Assembly: GCF_000813325.1 (NCBI RefSeq) | Contig: NZ_BBQE01000008.1 | Length of the DNA: 64,000 bases | Source: Sulfurospirillum cavolei | GTDB lineage: Bacteria; Campylobacterota; Campylobacteria; Campylobacterales; Sulfurospirillaceae | Direction: 5' to 3' (one strand) | In this document: piece by piece, positions 8,202-16,503 of the stretch | Position numbering within the stretch: position 1 is the stretch's first letter | Layout: each line of letters starts with the position of its first letter | Made by a program: the position numbers and the translations under genes | The notes under the pieces: generated by a model | Database searches by the model: none | The model's input: the letters and a program-made list of their open reading frames with translations, nothing else | Told to the model about the DNA's origin: nothing

Positions 8202-8736
8202 CCTCAAAGTGGCGCTCAAGTCCCTCAAAACTGTGAGTGCCGCCCTCTTCGACGATCATCTTTGCCCCTTCTAAAACATCAAACGCCTCTTCGTAGTCGA
8301 GCACCTCATCGCCTTTTTGAAGCAAGACAAAGAGGTTTTTGAGATCGGGCTCTTCGATCTCGTAACTCTCTAGCATTTCAACATGTGAAGCGTTCCACTC
8401 ATACGCCGAGTTATCGTAATAATTGACTCCGTGTCCGATGGCGCGATCTAAAGTTTCGGGTGCATTGATCGCAGGATTAATCAAAACGGCTTTGAGATGG
8501 TACTTATCGCTCAAATAAAGCGCGTAATACCCGCCCAAAGAAGAACCCATCAAATAAACCGTTTCGTTCGCGAGATACGACTCGATCAATTCGTCAAGCG
8601 TGTGAATCGCAAGATCGGGAATCGTCGGCAAGGATGGCGCAATAAAGCGAATGCCCTTTTCGTGAAAATGCGCACGCAACAATTTTGCCTTGTTCGCTTC
8701 TCCGCTAGAGCCGAATCCGTGAATGTAAATAATCAT
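8164..8736 (-). CDS. YqiA/YcfP-like alpha/beta hydrolase
   Basis: 190 residues. IYIHGFGSS at the start is the oxyanion region, and GSSLGGYYA near residue 66 is the nucleophile elbow (GxSxG, Ser). GGTHSFEG near the C-terminus supplies the His. This is the short esterase family of YqiA/YcfP, cytoplasmic and of undefined substrate. The gene converges on the EamA gene with a 38-bp tail-to-tail overlap. Confidence 0.88.
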   Translation of the reverse strand: MIIYIHGFGSSGEANKAKLLRAHFHEKGIRFIAPSLPTIPDLAIHTLDELIESYLANETVYLMGSSLGGYYALYLSDKYHLKAVLINPAINAPETLDRAIGHGVNYYDNSAYEWNASHVEMLESYEIEEPDLKNLFVLLQKGDEVLDYEEAFDVLEGAKMIVEEGGTHSFEGLERHFEAIQRFFGVALKL

Positions 8737-8865
8737 AAACGCTCCTTTAAAAGTTCATTTTCGTATTGTATTCAAAACCCAATTAATAACACCGTAGCGG
8801 CTTTTGATTTAGGCGTGATTTTATATAATTCGCACACGATAACAGGCGGAAGAAGGCAAAACAAC

Positions 8866-10929
8866 ATGGAAAACAGTGAGGTCATCGACAGTGTTTGCAC
8901 GTATTGCGGTGTGGGATGCGACATCGCGGCAAACGTCAAAAACAATCAGATTGAAAGTATTTTCGCCCATGCCGAGGGCGTGGTATCCGAGGGAAAACTC
9001 TGCGTCAAAGGCAAGTACGGCTACGAATTTTTAAACGCGCCCGACCGGCTCAAAGTGCCGCGTATTAAAAAAAAGTTTTTAAAAGAGAACCCAAAAATCG
9101 CCCAAGCGATAGCCTCAAGGCTCCAATCGCTCGATCAAATGTGGTTTGAAACCGACTTGGAGGGTGCTACGACGGCGTGCGCGATGAAACTCCAAGAAGT
9201 GCAAAAACGCTACGGTAACAAAAGCATTTGTGCGATCGGAGGAGCGCGAACCTCATGTGAAAGCTCCTATCTTTTACAAAAATTTACGCGCTTTACGCTC
9301 GGTTCGCCGCATGTCGATAACTGCGCGCGCATTTGCCACTCTCCTAGCCTTAAAGGTATGCGAACGACCATCGGCGAGGGTGCGGCGACCAATCCGTATA
9401 ACGACATTTACCATGCCGAATTTATCGTCGTCATCGGCTCTAACACTACCGAAGCGCACCCGATCATCTCCAACCGCATCGTCGATATGGCAACCAAGCA
9501 CGACAACCTTGCGGTGTTCGACGTCCGAGAGATTACCCTGCACCGCTTGGCAAAGTATAAAGGCATTATTCCGCACGAAGCCAATTTACTGATTTTAAAT
9601 ATGATGGCGTACGTGATTATCACCGAAGAGCTTTACAACGAGCATTTTATCGCCGATCGAACACTTGGATTCGACGACTTTAAAGAGCGTATTTTAAACG
9701 ATCCATTCGCCAATCCGAAATACTTCGAAAAGCTCGAAGGATACGAGTATTTGAGCAAGATGATCCCGAAAGTCGCACGCGAATACGCCCTCAAAAAGTC
9801 GATGATCTTTTGGGGTTTGGGCGTGACCGAACATGTCGACGGGTCGTTTGCGGTTATGGCGATTACGCATTTAGCGTTGATGACGGGAAACATCGGCAAA
9901 CAAGGAGCGGGATTGATGCCGCTACGCGGACAAAACAACGTCCAAGGAGCTTGTGATATGGGCATGTTGCCCTATTACGCCCCAGATTATCAAATGCCCG
10001 ACGAGATCGGCTTGATGACGCCCGAATTGATCGACGAGATGATCGACGGGCGCATCAAAGCCGTGATCAATATGGGCGAAGATTTGACGCATGTTCATCC
10101 CAATACCGCTAAAATCGAAAAAGCACTTCAAAAGACCGAACTCATCTTCGTCCAAGAGCTCTTTATGACGAAAATCGCCGAATGTGCCGACATCGTCGTG
10201 GGCGTCAAATCCGCTTACGAAAAGACGGGCGTTTACATCAATGCCATGAGACGCCTACACCTTTCCCAACCTTTGGTGCGAAGCGATCTGCCCGATGATT
10301 GGGAAGTGATTCAGATGCTTGAGAAAAAGCTCCAAGGAACGTACGCTTACCATGACTCGAAACAGATATGGGACGAAGTGCGTGAAGTCGCGTACCGCCG
10401 TTTTTCGGGCGCAAGCTACAACAGACTCGAACGACACCGCGTGCGCGGACTTCAATGGCCCGTTCATACCGAAGATACGCCTATTTTGCATCAGCTTGAT
10501 TTTCGTACCGAAGACGGTTACGGACGTTTTCATTACCACGCATACGAACTTCGAGGCATGGTCGAAGCGTTGCATGAAAAACGTTTAAGCGGTTATTATT
10601 TGACGACGGGACGAACGCTCGCTCTTTACAATAACGCTTCGCAAACGCTTCGTTGCGAAAAACTCGCCAAACGTTACGAAGAGACGATTTTGCTGGTTAA
10701 CGAAAGCGATGCGGCGGATTTTACGAGCGAAAGAGTCGTCTTAAAAACCGAATTCGGACAAAGTGCGCCTTTAAAAGTGCAATTCAGCGATAAAGTCCGT
10801 CCCAAAACGCTTTTTTGTACGTTCCACCATGCCGATGCCGACATCAATCGACTCTTCGGCGACCGATGCGACGTGTTTACGCTAACGGCGGCATTCAAAT
10901 CGATTAAAGTCACCATTGTTAATCTGTAG
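8866..10929 (+). CDS. Formate dehydrogenase-like molybdopterin oxidoreductase, Cys form
   Basis: 687 residues from the ATG at 8866, preceded by AAGG; an in-frame stretch reaching back to 8497 is antisense to the esterase and was excluded. The N-terminal [4Fe-4S] site is C11, C14, C18 and C46. Molybdopterin-binding blocks follow (GQNNVQGACDMG, VINMGEDL). The active-site block CARICHSPS puts Cys157-His158 where FdhF has Sec-His, so this is the cysteine form. No FdhB, FdhC or chaperone gene is adjacent, so its electron partner is elsewhere or it works alone. moaC, moaD, moaE and moeA are in this window. Formate as substrate is likely but not proven. Confidence 0.88.
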   Translation: MENSEVIDSVCTYCGVGCDIAANVKNNQIESIFAHAEGVVSEGKLCVKGKYGYEFLNAPDRLKVPRIKKKFLKENPKIAQAIASRLQSLDQMWFETDLEGATTACAMKLQEVQKRYGNKSICAIGGARTSCESSYLLQKFTRFTLGSPHVDNCARICHSPSLKGMRTTIGEGAATNPYNDIYHAEFIVVIGSNTTEAHPIISNRIVDMATKHDNLAVFDVREITLHRLAKYKGIIPHEANLLILNMMAYVIITEELYNEHFIADRTLGFDDFKERILNDPFANPKYFEKLEGYEYLSKMIPKVAREYALKKSMIFWGLGVTEHVDGSFAVMAITHLALMTGNIGKQGAGLMPLRGQNNVQGACDMGMLPYYAPDYQMPDEIGLMTPELIDEMIDGRIKAVINMGEDLTHVHPNTAKIEKALQKTELIFVQELFMTKIAECADIVVGVKSAYEKTGVYINAMRRLHLSQPLVRSDLPDDWEVIQMLEKKLQGTYAYHDSKQIWDEVREVAYRRFSGASYNRLERHRVRGLQWPVHTEDTPILHQLDFRTEDGYGRFHYHAYELRGMVEALHEKRLSGYYLTTGRTLALYNNASQTLRCEKLAKRYEETILLVNESDAADFTSERVVLKTEFGQSAPLKVQFSDKVRPKTLFCTFHHADADINRLFGDRCDVFTLTAAFKSIKVTIVNL

Positions 10930-10930
10930 C

Positions 10931-10958
10931 GCATCGCAGAGAAGTTTTTCTGCGATGC
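10931..10958 (+). terminator. Hairpin after the formate dehydrogenase-like gene
   Basis: Perfect 10-bp stem GCATCGCAGA / TCTGCGATGC with an 8-base loop starting 2 bases after the stop. No T-run follows, so it may act in RNA stability as much as termination. Confidence 0.6.
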
Positions 10959-11026
10959 CGAACCTTTCAAGCCTCCGAGCATTCGCCTTAACGGAAAGTA
11001 TTAACCTCGTTTTAATCTATTTTTAC

Positions 11027-11117
11027 TATAATGTCTCCAATTCAAGACTTCGAGAAAAAAGAACTTCAACAAAAACCTACCGGATTTGGGATATCCTCAG
11101 TGAGTATGTAGGTTTTT
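11027..11117 (+). promoter_or_regulatory. Promoter and structured leader of the DEAD-box helicase gene
   Basis: TATAAT at 11027-11032 implies a leader of about 190 bases before the ATG at 11226. The leader holds a perfect 10-bp stem AAAAACCTAC (11071-11080) with GTAGGTTTTT (11108-11117) enclosing a GGATATCC self-complementary core. Cold-inducible DEAD-box helicase mRNAs in other bacteria have long structured leaders, so post-transcriptional control is a fair inference. Confidence 0.55.
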
Positions 11118-11225
11118 ACATACGATATTGACGGGTTGCTCCCCATTAAATTTTTATGTATACGAGTTTGTGCCGCACCGCACTTTAAGTTTGTTTTGAA
11201 AAATTAATCATAACGGAAATACATT

Positions 11226-12917
11226 ATGCAAACATTTGAATCTTTCGGTTTACACCCAGATATTCTCAAAGCCATTACCGAGGCCGGTTTTAAAGAACCG
11301 AGTCCCGTTCAACAACAAGCCATTCCTTTGGTTCTCCAAGGTCACGACATCGTCGCACAAGCCCAAACCGGTACGGGTAAAACCGCCGCGTTCGGTCTTC
11401 CGACCATGAGCATGATCGACGCAAACCTTAACAAAGTCCAACTTTTAGTCATTACCCCTACGCGTGAACTTGCGACGCAAGTGAGCGATGAGCTTTATTC
11501 GCTCGGTCGTTTTTGCGGTATCAAAACCGTCACGATCTACGGCGGTAGCTCGTACAGTCGTCAAATCGGTTTGATCGAAAAAGGTGCTAGCGTTATCGTC
11601 GCGACTCCGGGTCGGATGTTAGACCTGCTTAAAAACGGTAAATTACCCGGTTTTGCTCCTAAAATGGTCGTCCTTGACGAAGCCGACGAAATGCTCGATA
11701 TGGGATTTTTAGAAGACATCGAAGAGATTTTTACCTACCTTCCCAAAGAGCGTCAAACGCTTCTTTTCTCGGCAACGATGCCCGATCCTATCAAACGCCT
11801 CGCAACCAAGATTTTGCACGAACCGCAATTTGTGAGCATTACGCCCAAAGACCACACGACGAATGAAGATATCGAACAACTCTATTACGTCATTAACGAG
11901 TACGAAAGAGACGACGCGATGATTCGTCTGCTAGACGCGCTAGAGCCTGAAAAAGCCATCGTCTTTTGCCGTACGAAAAAAGAGGTCGATAGACTTTCAA
12001 CGCAACTGATGGCAGTCGGTCACGCCGCAAAAGGCTTACACGGCGATATGGAACAAAATCAACGCGAAAGCGTCATTAAAGGCTTCCGTAATTCCCAAAT
12101 CGAGATTTTAGTCGCAACCGACGTCGCCGCTCGCGGTCTAAACGTCGCCGACATCACTCACGTTTTCAACTACCATATGCCTTTTGATCCGGAAAGTTAC
12201 GTTCACCGCATCGGACGAACCGGACGCGCGGGTAAAAAAGGAACGGCGATTACGCTCGTAACGCCGATCGAATTTCACTCGATGCAACGTATCGGCAAGA
12301 AAGTCGGCTCAAAAATGGAACATAGAATGGTTCCAAGCCTTCGAGACGTCAAAGAGAACAAGCTCGTCAAAATTGCCGACGAGATCAAAAATGCCGAAGT
12401 GAACGACAGCGCAAGCAAACTTCTAGCCCTTTTGGAAGAAGAGATGGATATGTCGCAAATCGCGCTTAAACTGCTCTCTAACCTTCTACGCGAAAACAGT
12501 CCCGTAGGACCGGATAAAATCGGCTTGGATAAAAAAACACTCGAAAACGTCGTCAAAAACATCGAAGAGCGCGAAAACAGTCGCGGCAGAAGCGGCGGCA
12601 GACGCGATAGCAGAAGCGGCGGATACCGAAGTTCTTCACGTGAGGGCGGCGGATACAGAGGCAGTCGTGAGGGCGGTTCACGCGATAGCGGCGGTTACAA
12701 AGGCTCACGTGAGAGCGGAAGCAAAGACGCGCGTCCTCCAAGAGGCGAAAGCCGTAACCCGTTTGCCAAAGAAGGCGGCGGATACAAAGGCAGTCGCGAC
12801 GGCGGCGAGAGCAGAGCTCCGCGCGCACCCAGAGGGGACAAACCAAGCGGCGCACCGCGCTCTGACGCAGGTCGCGCTCCTAAAGCCGCACCTAGAAACG
12901 CTTACAAAAAAGACTAA
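11226..12917 (+). CDS. DEAD-box ATP-dependent RNA helicase with Arg/Gly-rich tail
   Basis: 563 residues. All helicase motifs are present in order: Q motif PSPVQQQAIP, motif I AQTGTGKT, PTRELA, TPGR, DEAD (about residue 151), SAT, and HRIGRTGRAG. It unwinds short RNA duplexes in ribosome assembly and mRNA decay, as CsdA/DeaD do. From about residue 448 the tail is low complexity, built of GGYRGSREGG- and GGYKGSRE-like repeats, which bind RNA non-specifically. The long structured leader suggests cold or growth-linked control. CsdA/DeaD-type is the best family name; RhlE-type is the alternative. Confidence 0.93.
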   Translation: MQTFESFGLHPDILKAITEAGFKEPSPVQQQAIPLVLQGHDIVAQAQTGTGKTAAFGLPTMSMIDANLNKVQLLVITPTRELATQVSDELYSLGRFCGIKTVTIYGGSSYSRQIGLIEKGASVIVATPGRMLDLLKNGKLPGFAPKMVVLDEADEMLDMGFLEDIEEIFTYLPKERQTLLFSATMPDPIKRLATKILHEPQFVSITPKDHTTNEDIEQLYYVINEYERDDAMIRLLDALEPEKAIVFCRTKKEVDRLSTQLMAVGHAAKGLHGDMEQNQRESVIKGFRNSQIEILVATDVAARGLNVADITHVFNYHMPFDPESYVHRIGRTGRAGKKGTAITLVTPIEFHSMQRIGKKVGSKMEHRMVPSLRDVKENKLVKIADEIKNAEVNDSASKLLALLEEEMDMSQIALKLLSNLLRENSPVGPDKIGLDKKTLENVVKNIEERENSRGRSGGRRDSRSGGYRSSSREGGGYRGSREGGSRDSGGYKGSRESGSKDARPPRGESRNPFAKEGGGYKGSRDGGESRAPRAPRGDKPSGAPRSDAGRAPKAAPRNAYKKD

Positions 12918-12927
12918 TTTTTAAGAA

Positions 12928-12952
12928 GACGGCGTGAAATAATCACACCGTC
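12928..12952. terminator. Shared terminator between helicase and convergent gene
   Basis: A 9-bp stem (GACGGCGTG / CACACCGTC) with a 7-base loop. The single mismatch becomes a G-U pair on the minus strand. T-rich sequence follows on the plus strand after a short spacer, so it probably serves both convergent genes. Confidence 0.65.
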
Positions 12953-12960
12953 TCACCCTT

Positions 12961-13494
12961 TTATTTTTCTCGCTCAATCATCGCTTTAAGTGCTTCAACA
13001 CCATCTGCATATTCTACTTTTTCAACTTGTTTATTTTTCAGTGTCACCACGGTAATGCCATCGACTTTTGCCCCTTTTTTCAAAGAACTAGCAATGGTTT
13101 CATCCAAAATGAGATTGACACTGTAGGGTTGTGTTTTAAGATCGGGAAGTGCAAAGGTATTGCGAATCACCACAGGCATAGGGCTGATATCCGCTACAAA
13201 TGCCACATGATGCTTTGTTAAATAATCCGCACTTTGTGCTCCAAGATACGCTTTAACGACATGCCCCGTATCTTTTGCGAACACCAAAATCAACGTATAA
13301 ATCGAATCGTCCAGCGTATGTGCTTTTCCAAATTGATCAAAAAGGGTGTAGAAGATCGTCGAGCCAACGTTCAATCCATCGCTTAGCGACACCGAAGAAG
13401 TTTGCCCCGCATACGTATCTTTACCTTTCAACAAAAACAGCACTCCCGCCGCAACGACCAGAAGCACCAATACTCCTAACAATATTTTCTTCAT
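12961..13494 (-). CDS. Membrane-anchored protein of unknown function
   Basis: 177 residues. One N-terminal membrane helix (KILLGVLVLLVVAAGVLFLL) is followed by a periplasmic domain with alternating strands and helices, such as YTLILVFAKDTGHVVKAYL. This recalls thioredoxin-like folds but has no CxxC. I do not recognise the family. AAGG lies 9 bases before the ATG. It is a single gene between the helicase terminator and the LysE gene. Confidence 0.75.
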   Translation of the reverse strand: MKKILLGVLVLLVVAAGVLFLLKGKDTYAGQTSSVSLSDGLNVGSTIFYTLFDQFGKAHTLDDSIYTLILVFAKDTGHVVKAYLGAQSADYLTKHHVAFVADISPMPVVIRNTFALPDLKTQPYSVNLILDETIASSLKKGAKVDGITVVTLKNKQVEKVEYADGVEALKAMIEREK

Positions 13495-13549
13495 ATCAAA
13501 CCTTATATGCTAAATTTACGGTGTAGTGTACCGCAACCGTTTCTCTTCT

Positions 13550-14176
13550 CTATACTCTATCAAACGCCAATTTAAGACCTAAAACACCCAGCACACTTCC
13601 TGCGATTCTATCGATGTATTTCTTCGTGCGCAGGTAAATCTTTTGCGCTTTTTGTGTCGATAAAAGTCCGACAACACACGAGTACCACGAAGCATCAATG
13701 ATAAAAGCGATGAGACAGATAAACAGCGTTCCAAAAGGCGGTACCTCTTTTGGAAGCAGTGCCGCAAAAATACTTCCGATGATAATCGCTGTTTTTGGGT
13801 TGCTCATCTGTGTCGCAAAACCAAATAAAACAGCTTTGAAAAAGCTCTTGGGTTTTTGCTCCAAACTAAGCGTGGTCTCTAAAGGCGTATCGGCGTGTTT
13901 CCACATTTTATAGGCTAAATAGACAAGATACATACCTCCTGCGACTTTTAAAGCGCCGTACAAAAAAGGCACGGTTTCTAAAATGGCGTAGAGTCCGAAG
14001 ATGGCTAAAAGCGAAAAAACAACCGCACCCATTCCCAAACCGATTGCCACGCCAAACCCCTCTTTGCGAGACTTTGAAACAGCCGTTTTGGCGATTAGGA
14101 TAAAACTCGGTCCCGGACTCATCGTCCCTAACATAAATACCGTTGCTATCGCTAAAAGGAAAGCATATTCACCCAT
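13550..14176 (-). CDS. LysE/RhtB family amino-acid exporter
   Basis: 208 residues with five to six membrane helices. The family signature MSPGPSFILIAKTAVSKS is near residue 19, followed by GLGMGAVVFSLLAIFGL; ATQMSNPKTAI is also conserved. It exports amino acids or derivatives across the inner membrane. Of two adjacent ATG codons, the second (14176) has the better spacing from AAAGG. That AAAGG is provided by a TTTACATGTAAAGG element, an example of the recurrent ACATGT motif. Confidence 0.88.
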   Translation of the reverse strand: MGEYAFLLAIATVFMLGTMSPGPSFILIAKTAVSKSRKEGFGVAIGLGMGAVVFSLLAIFGLYAILETVPFLYGALKVAGGMYLVYLAYKMWKHADTPLETTLSLEQKPKSFFKAVLFGFATQMSNPKTAIIIGSIFAALLPKEVPPFGTLFICLIAFIIDASWYSCVVGLLSTQKAQKIYLRTKKYIDRIAGSVLGVLGLKLAFDRV

Positions 14177-14185
14177 CATTTGCCT

Positions 14186-14195
14186 TTACATGTAA
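14186..14195. repeat. TTACATGTAA palindrome upstream of lysE-type gene
   Basis: Perfect copy of the recurrent 10-mer. It overlaps the ribosome-binding region of the exporter gene on the minus strand. Confidence 0.6.
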
Positions 14196-14303
14196 AAATT
14201 TTGACCAGAATTTCGGCTTGTGAAAGTTTAGCACGCAAATGTACAGAACGATATAAGAAAAATATACGAGGTTCGTTAAAAGAATTATTTTGCTTTTTGA
14301 AAA

Positions 14304-14319
14304 TCTTTACATGTAAAGA
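14304..14319. repeat. TCTTTACATGTAAAGA palindrome downstream of merP-like gene
   Basis: A 16-bp perfect palindrome centred on ACATGT, 9 bases past the merP-like stop on the minus strand and next to an A/T-rich stretch. It could act as a weak terminator; it is also a copy of the TTACATGTAA repeat. Confidence 0.55.
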
Positions 14320-14327
14320 AAAATAAT

Positions 14328-14603
14328 CTACTCTTTCAAATGCTTACGAGACACCATCACGCCCTCATATCCTGTCGTTTTTACCGCTTCTAAAAATGTT
14401 TTATCGTCGATGCCATCTTTGGCGATAACGACGGCTAGTTTTGTCTCCAATGTTACTTTGGCATTTTCCACGCCCTCAACGCTTTTGAGTGCTTTTTTGA
14501 CCGCTGTGGTACACATCGGGCAGTGCATTTCAGCTACTTTGATGACCACTTCTTCTTTGGCAAAGAGTATCAACGGTAAAAGCAAAAATAACCATTTTTT
14601 CAT
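14328..14603 (-). CDS. Periplasmic heavy-metal-associated (HMA) protein, MerP-like
   Basis: 91 residues: a signal peptide (KKWLFLLLPLILFAKE) and one ferredoxin-like HMA domain with the metal-binding loop MHCPMC at about residues 27-32. The family ferries soft metal ions (Hg, Cu, Zn) to a membrane carrier. Its start overlaps the MerT-like gene by 4 bp (ATGA). No MerA reductase or MerR regulator is present, so a mercury-resistance role is doubtful and delivery of another soft metal is equally possible. Confidence 0.85.
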   Translation of the reverse strand: MKKWLFLLLPLILFAKEEVVIKVAEMHCPMCTTAVKKALKSVEGVENAKVTLETKLAVVIAKDGIDDKTFLEAVKTTGYEGVMVSRKHLKE

Positions 14604-14932
14604 TCGTCATTTCCTATCAGTAAATTTGCCCATTCTGGGTAGAGTAATATCAGTAAAATTAGCCCTAAAATCAGCGAATAAAACCAGATATAACGCTTTC
14701 TCTTTTGAGGATTACATGTAAACGTATGATGCGCGTAAGAACGCCATGAAAGCCACAAAACAAAGAGCGATAATAAGGAGAGCGGTATGCGAAAGGGTGT
14801 GAGGGTTTCTAAGAAACTTAGAAACCCAAACGAGATTCCAAAGAGTAAAAACAGCAGTGGAGGCAGACAGCATGCGGTTGCCCCAACCGCTGATAGGAGC
14901 GCTGTTAATACACCTAGAATCTCTTTTTTCAT
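14600..14932 (-). CDS. MerT-like inner-membrane metal transporter
   Basis: 110 residues, three membrane helices. The vicinal Cys pair in ACCLPPLLFLLFG (residues 21-22) lies in helix 1, as in MerT. One further Cys (TFTCNPQK) is in the cytoplasmic loop, where MerT has a pair. It should accept a metal ion from the MerP-like partner and pass it inward. Three bases separate it from the upstream transglutaminase gene, and it overlaps merP by 4 bp. Confidence 0.82.
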   Translation of the reverse strand: MKKEILGVLTALLSAVGATACCLPPLLFLLFGISFGFLSFLETLTPFRIPLSLLSLFVLWLSWRSYAHHTFTCNPQKRKRYIWFYSLILGLILLILLYPEWANLLIGNDE

Positions 14933-14935
14933 CGC

Positions 14936-16024
14936 TTAGAGTTTTTCTTGTGAGACAAAACTGTACGCAAATGCCGCTGGTGCGTAGTAGTCTAAGACAT
15001 CATCTTCCACTTCCGCGTACGGGTAGCCAAACATATTGAGTGGTTTTTGCGCTGGCGTTGGAGCAAGTACGAAGTCACGCGCGGTGTTGTAACCCATCCA
15101 GTTCATCTCCCAGTTGCCGAAGAAGTATTCACGAACCTCTTTGATGAGTGGATCGTTTAGCGTCATTTTCTCAGTCAAGATGACTTTTGCGACATCAGCA
15201 GGATCGCATGGAACCCAACCCGCGCCATCAAGGTAAAACTCTGCCCTACAGTGCTCGCCTCCCGTGATCTTCGCGAGTCCGTTTTCATCACTGCTTCCGC
15301 ACGCTTTGGAGTAGCGAGAACTGCCCAAACGAATACCAAAGATCTCACGCGCAGGAACGCCCACACTTCGTAAAAGTGCCACAAAAACAGAGCTGATGTC
15401 CGTACATTTTCCGCCCATGATGTTCTGCTCGATCGCTTTACCCGCATCGCCCACGCCACAACCCACAACTGCGTTGTCACGGTACATATTCTCCGTCACC
15501 CATGCGTAGATCGCTTTGGCTTTATCAAGGGGCGTTTTAGCCTCAGCGGTGATTTTAAGGGCTAATTCTTTCACTTTGCCACTGGTTGGGATATGCGCCG
15601 TTGGTTTGAGGTAGTGTGCAACATCTTTGGGGTATTTAGTGGAAGCGGTTGCCTTTGAAAGGTCGGAATTTCGCTCGTATGTAGTGATGGTGTAGGTGAC
15701 TTCAAGGAGTTTCTCACCGCCATTTTTCCACTCGGCGTAAAGTGTTCTGGCTTTGTAGCTGTTTTTATCCGTCACATAGGCATTCGTTGCATTGGAGCTA
15801 AATTTAAAATCGCTCACTTTTTGATAACTTGTTTCCTGAGGAAGCGGAACCCACAATTTGGTTAAACCGTTTTTGTTTTCGTGTTTGAGGTTATAACTGT
15901 TTTTGACGAAAAAAATACGTGTTTTTGACTTTGGCTCGCTCGCTTCTAAAATCGAAACCTGAGGGAGGATGACCGAACTAGCCCCTAGTGCTACACAGCC
16001 TTTCATAAACGTTCTTCTTTGCAT
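14936..16024 (-). CDS. Tat-exported transglutaminase-like protein
   Basis: 362 residues. The N-terminus RRTFMKG followed by a hydrophobic stretch is a twin-arginine signal, so it is exported folded to the periplasm. The transglutaminase-core triad is visible: Cys in GGKCTDISS (about residue 206), His in GGEHCRAEF (about 257) and Asp in VPCDPAD (about 273). Such domains are usually proteases or cross-linking enzymes. It heads an operon with MerT-like and MerP-like genes, an unusual partnership. Tat export hints at a metal-loaded or cytoplasmically folded enzyme (inference). Confidence 0.85.
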   Translation of the reverse strand: MQRRTFMKGCVALGASSVILPQVSILEASEPKSKTRIFFVKNSYNLKHENKNGLTKLWVPLPQETSYQKVSDFKFSSNATNAYVTDKNSYKARTLYAEWKNGGEKLLEVTYTITTYERNSDLSKATASTKYPKDVAHYLKPTAHIPTSGKVKELALKITAEAKTPLDKAKAIYAWVTENMYRDNAVVGCGVGDAGKAIEQNIMGGKCTDISSVFVALLRSVGVPAREIFGIRLGSSRYSKACGSSDENGLAKITGGEHCRAEFYLDGAGWVPCDPADVAKVILTEKMTLNDPLIKEVREYFFGNWEMNWMGYNTARDFVLAPTPAQKPLNMFGYPYAEVEDDVLDYYAPAAFAYSFVSQEKL

Positions 16025-16033
16025 AAAAGATCC

Positions 16034-16043
16034 TTACATGTAA
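16034..16043. repeat. TTACATGTAA palindrome upstream of transglutaminase gene
   Basis: Perfect copy of the recurrent 10-mer, 10 bases before the ATG on the minus strand. With the copies at 14186, 14307 and 14712 it makes four in 1.9 kb. Confidence 0.6.
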
Positions 16044-16161
16044 AGTGGCACGAAGTGGGGAAAAACATAAAAGAAGTCATAAAGTATGGTTGTTGCGATT
16101 ATGTTTGTCTAAGCCTTAGACGTCGTGCATTGAGAGGATTTTACAGTGAGTTTGCTTAAAA

Positions 16162-16205
16162 AAACCGTTTGAAGTTTTTCTAAAAACGAAAACTCTAAAC
16201 GGTTT
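16162..16205 (-). terminator. Rho-independent terminator of Lys-rich protein gene
   Basis: On the minus strand, arms AAACCGTTT and AAACGGTTT with an inner AGTTTTC-type stem form a long hairpin. It is followed at once by a run of eight T. Confidence 0.85.
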
Positions 16206-16212
16206 AATTTGC

Positions 16213-16503
16213 TTAAGAAACGGTTGCGCTCTTATGGCTTTTTGCGCTCTTTTTCTTAGCCGCAGCTAAGGCTTGTTTGGAAGATTTTTGCGTTGGTTTA
16301 TGAGCTTTGGGCGTATTTTTCGATGCAACTTTTGATGCGGAATGCGTTGCATGTTTGACGTTTTTTTGAGGTGCTTTATGGGCTTTTTCTTTAACCGTAT
16401 GTTTTTTGGTTTGAACCGTATCGCTTGTAGCGCTACCGCTTGCATAAACGCCTGAACTTAACACTAAAAGACTGACTAAAATCGCTAAGAAACGTTTGAA
16501 CAT
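16213..16503 (-). CDS. Small secreted Lys/Ala/Ser-rich basic protein
   Basis: 96 residues from the ATG at 16503 (AAGGAG upstream); an in-frame extension of 12 codons lacks a ribosome site. A signal peptide (FKRFLAILVSLLVLSSGVYA) is followed by a highly basic, repetitive tail made of K, H, A, S, T and P, such as KAHKPTQKSSKQALAAAKKK. It resembles histone-H1-like or PAKKS-type tails but is exported. No domain was recognised. It may bind polyanions such as LPS, peptidoglycan or nucleic acid, or counter acid stress. Confidence 0.7.
   Translation of the reverse strand: MFKRFLAILVSLLVLSSGVYASGSATSDTVQTKKHTVKEKAHKAPQKNVKHATHSASKVASKNTPKAHKPTQKSSKQALAAAKKKSAKSHKSATVS

Noticed and set aside
8497..8865. 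In-frame upstream extension of the FDH-like gene
   Set aside because: It is antisense to the esterase gene and lacks FDH similarity; the ATG at 8866 with AAGG fits the start of the Cys cluster.
14328..14932. Mercury-resistance operon
   Set aside because: MerT- and MerP-like genes are present but merA, merR and a second MerT Cys pair are missing.
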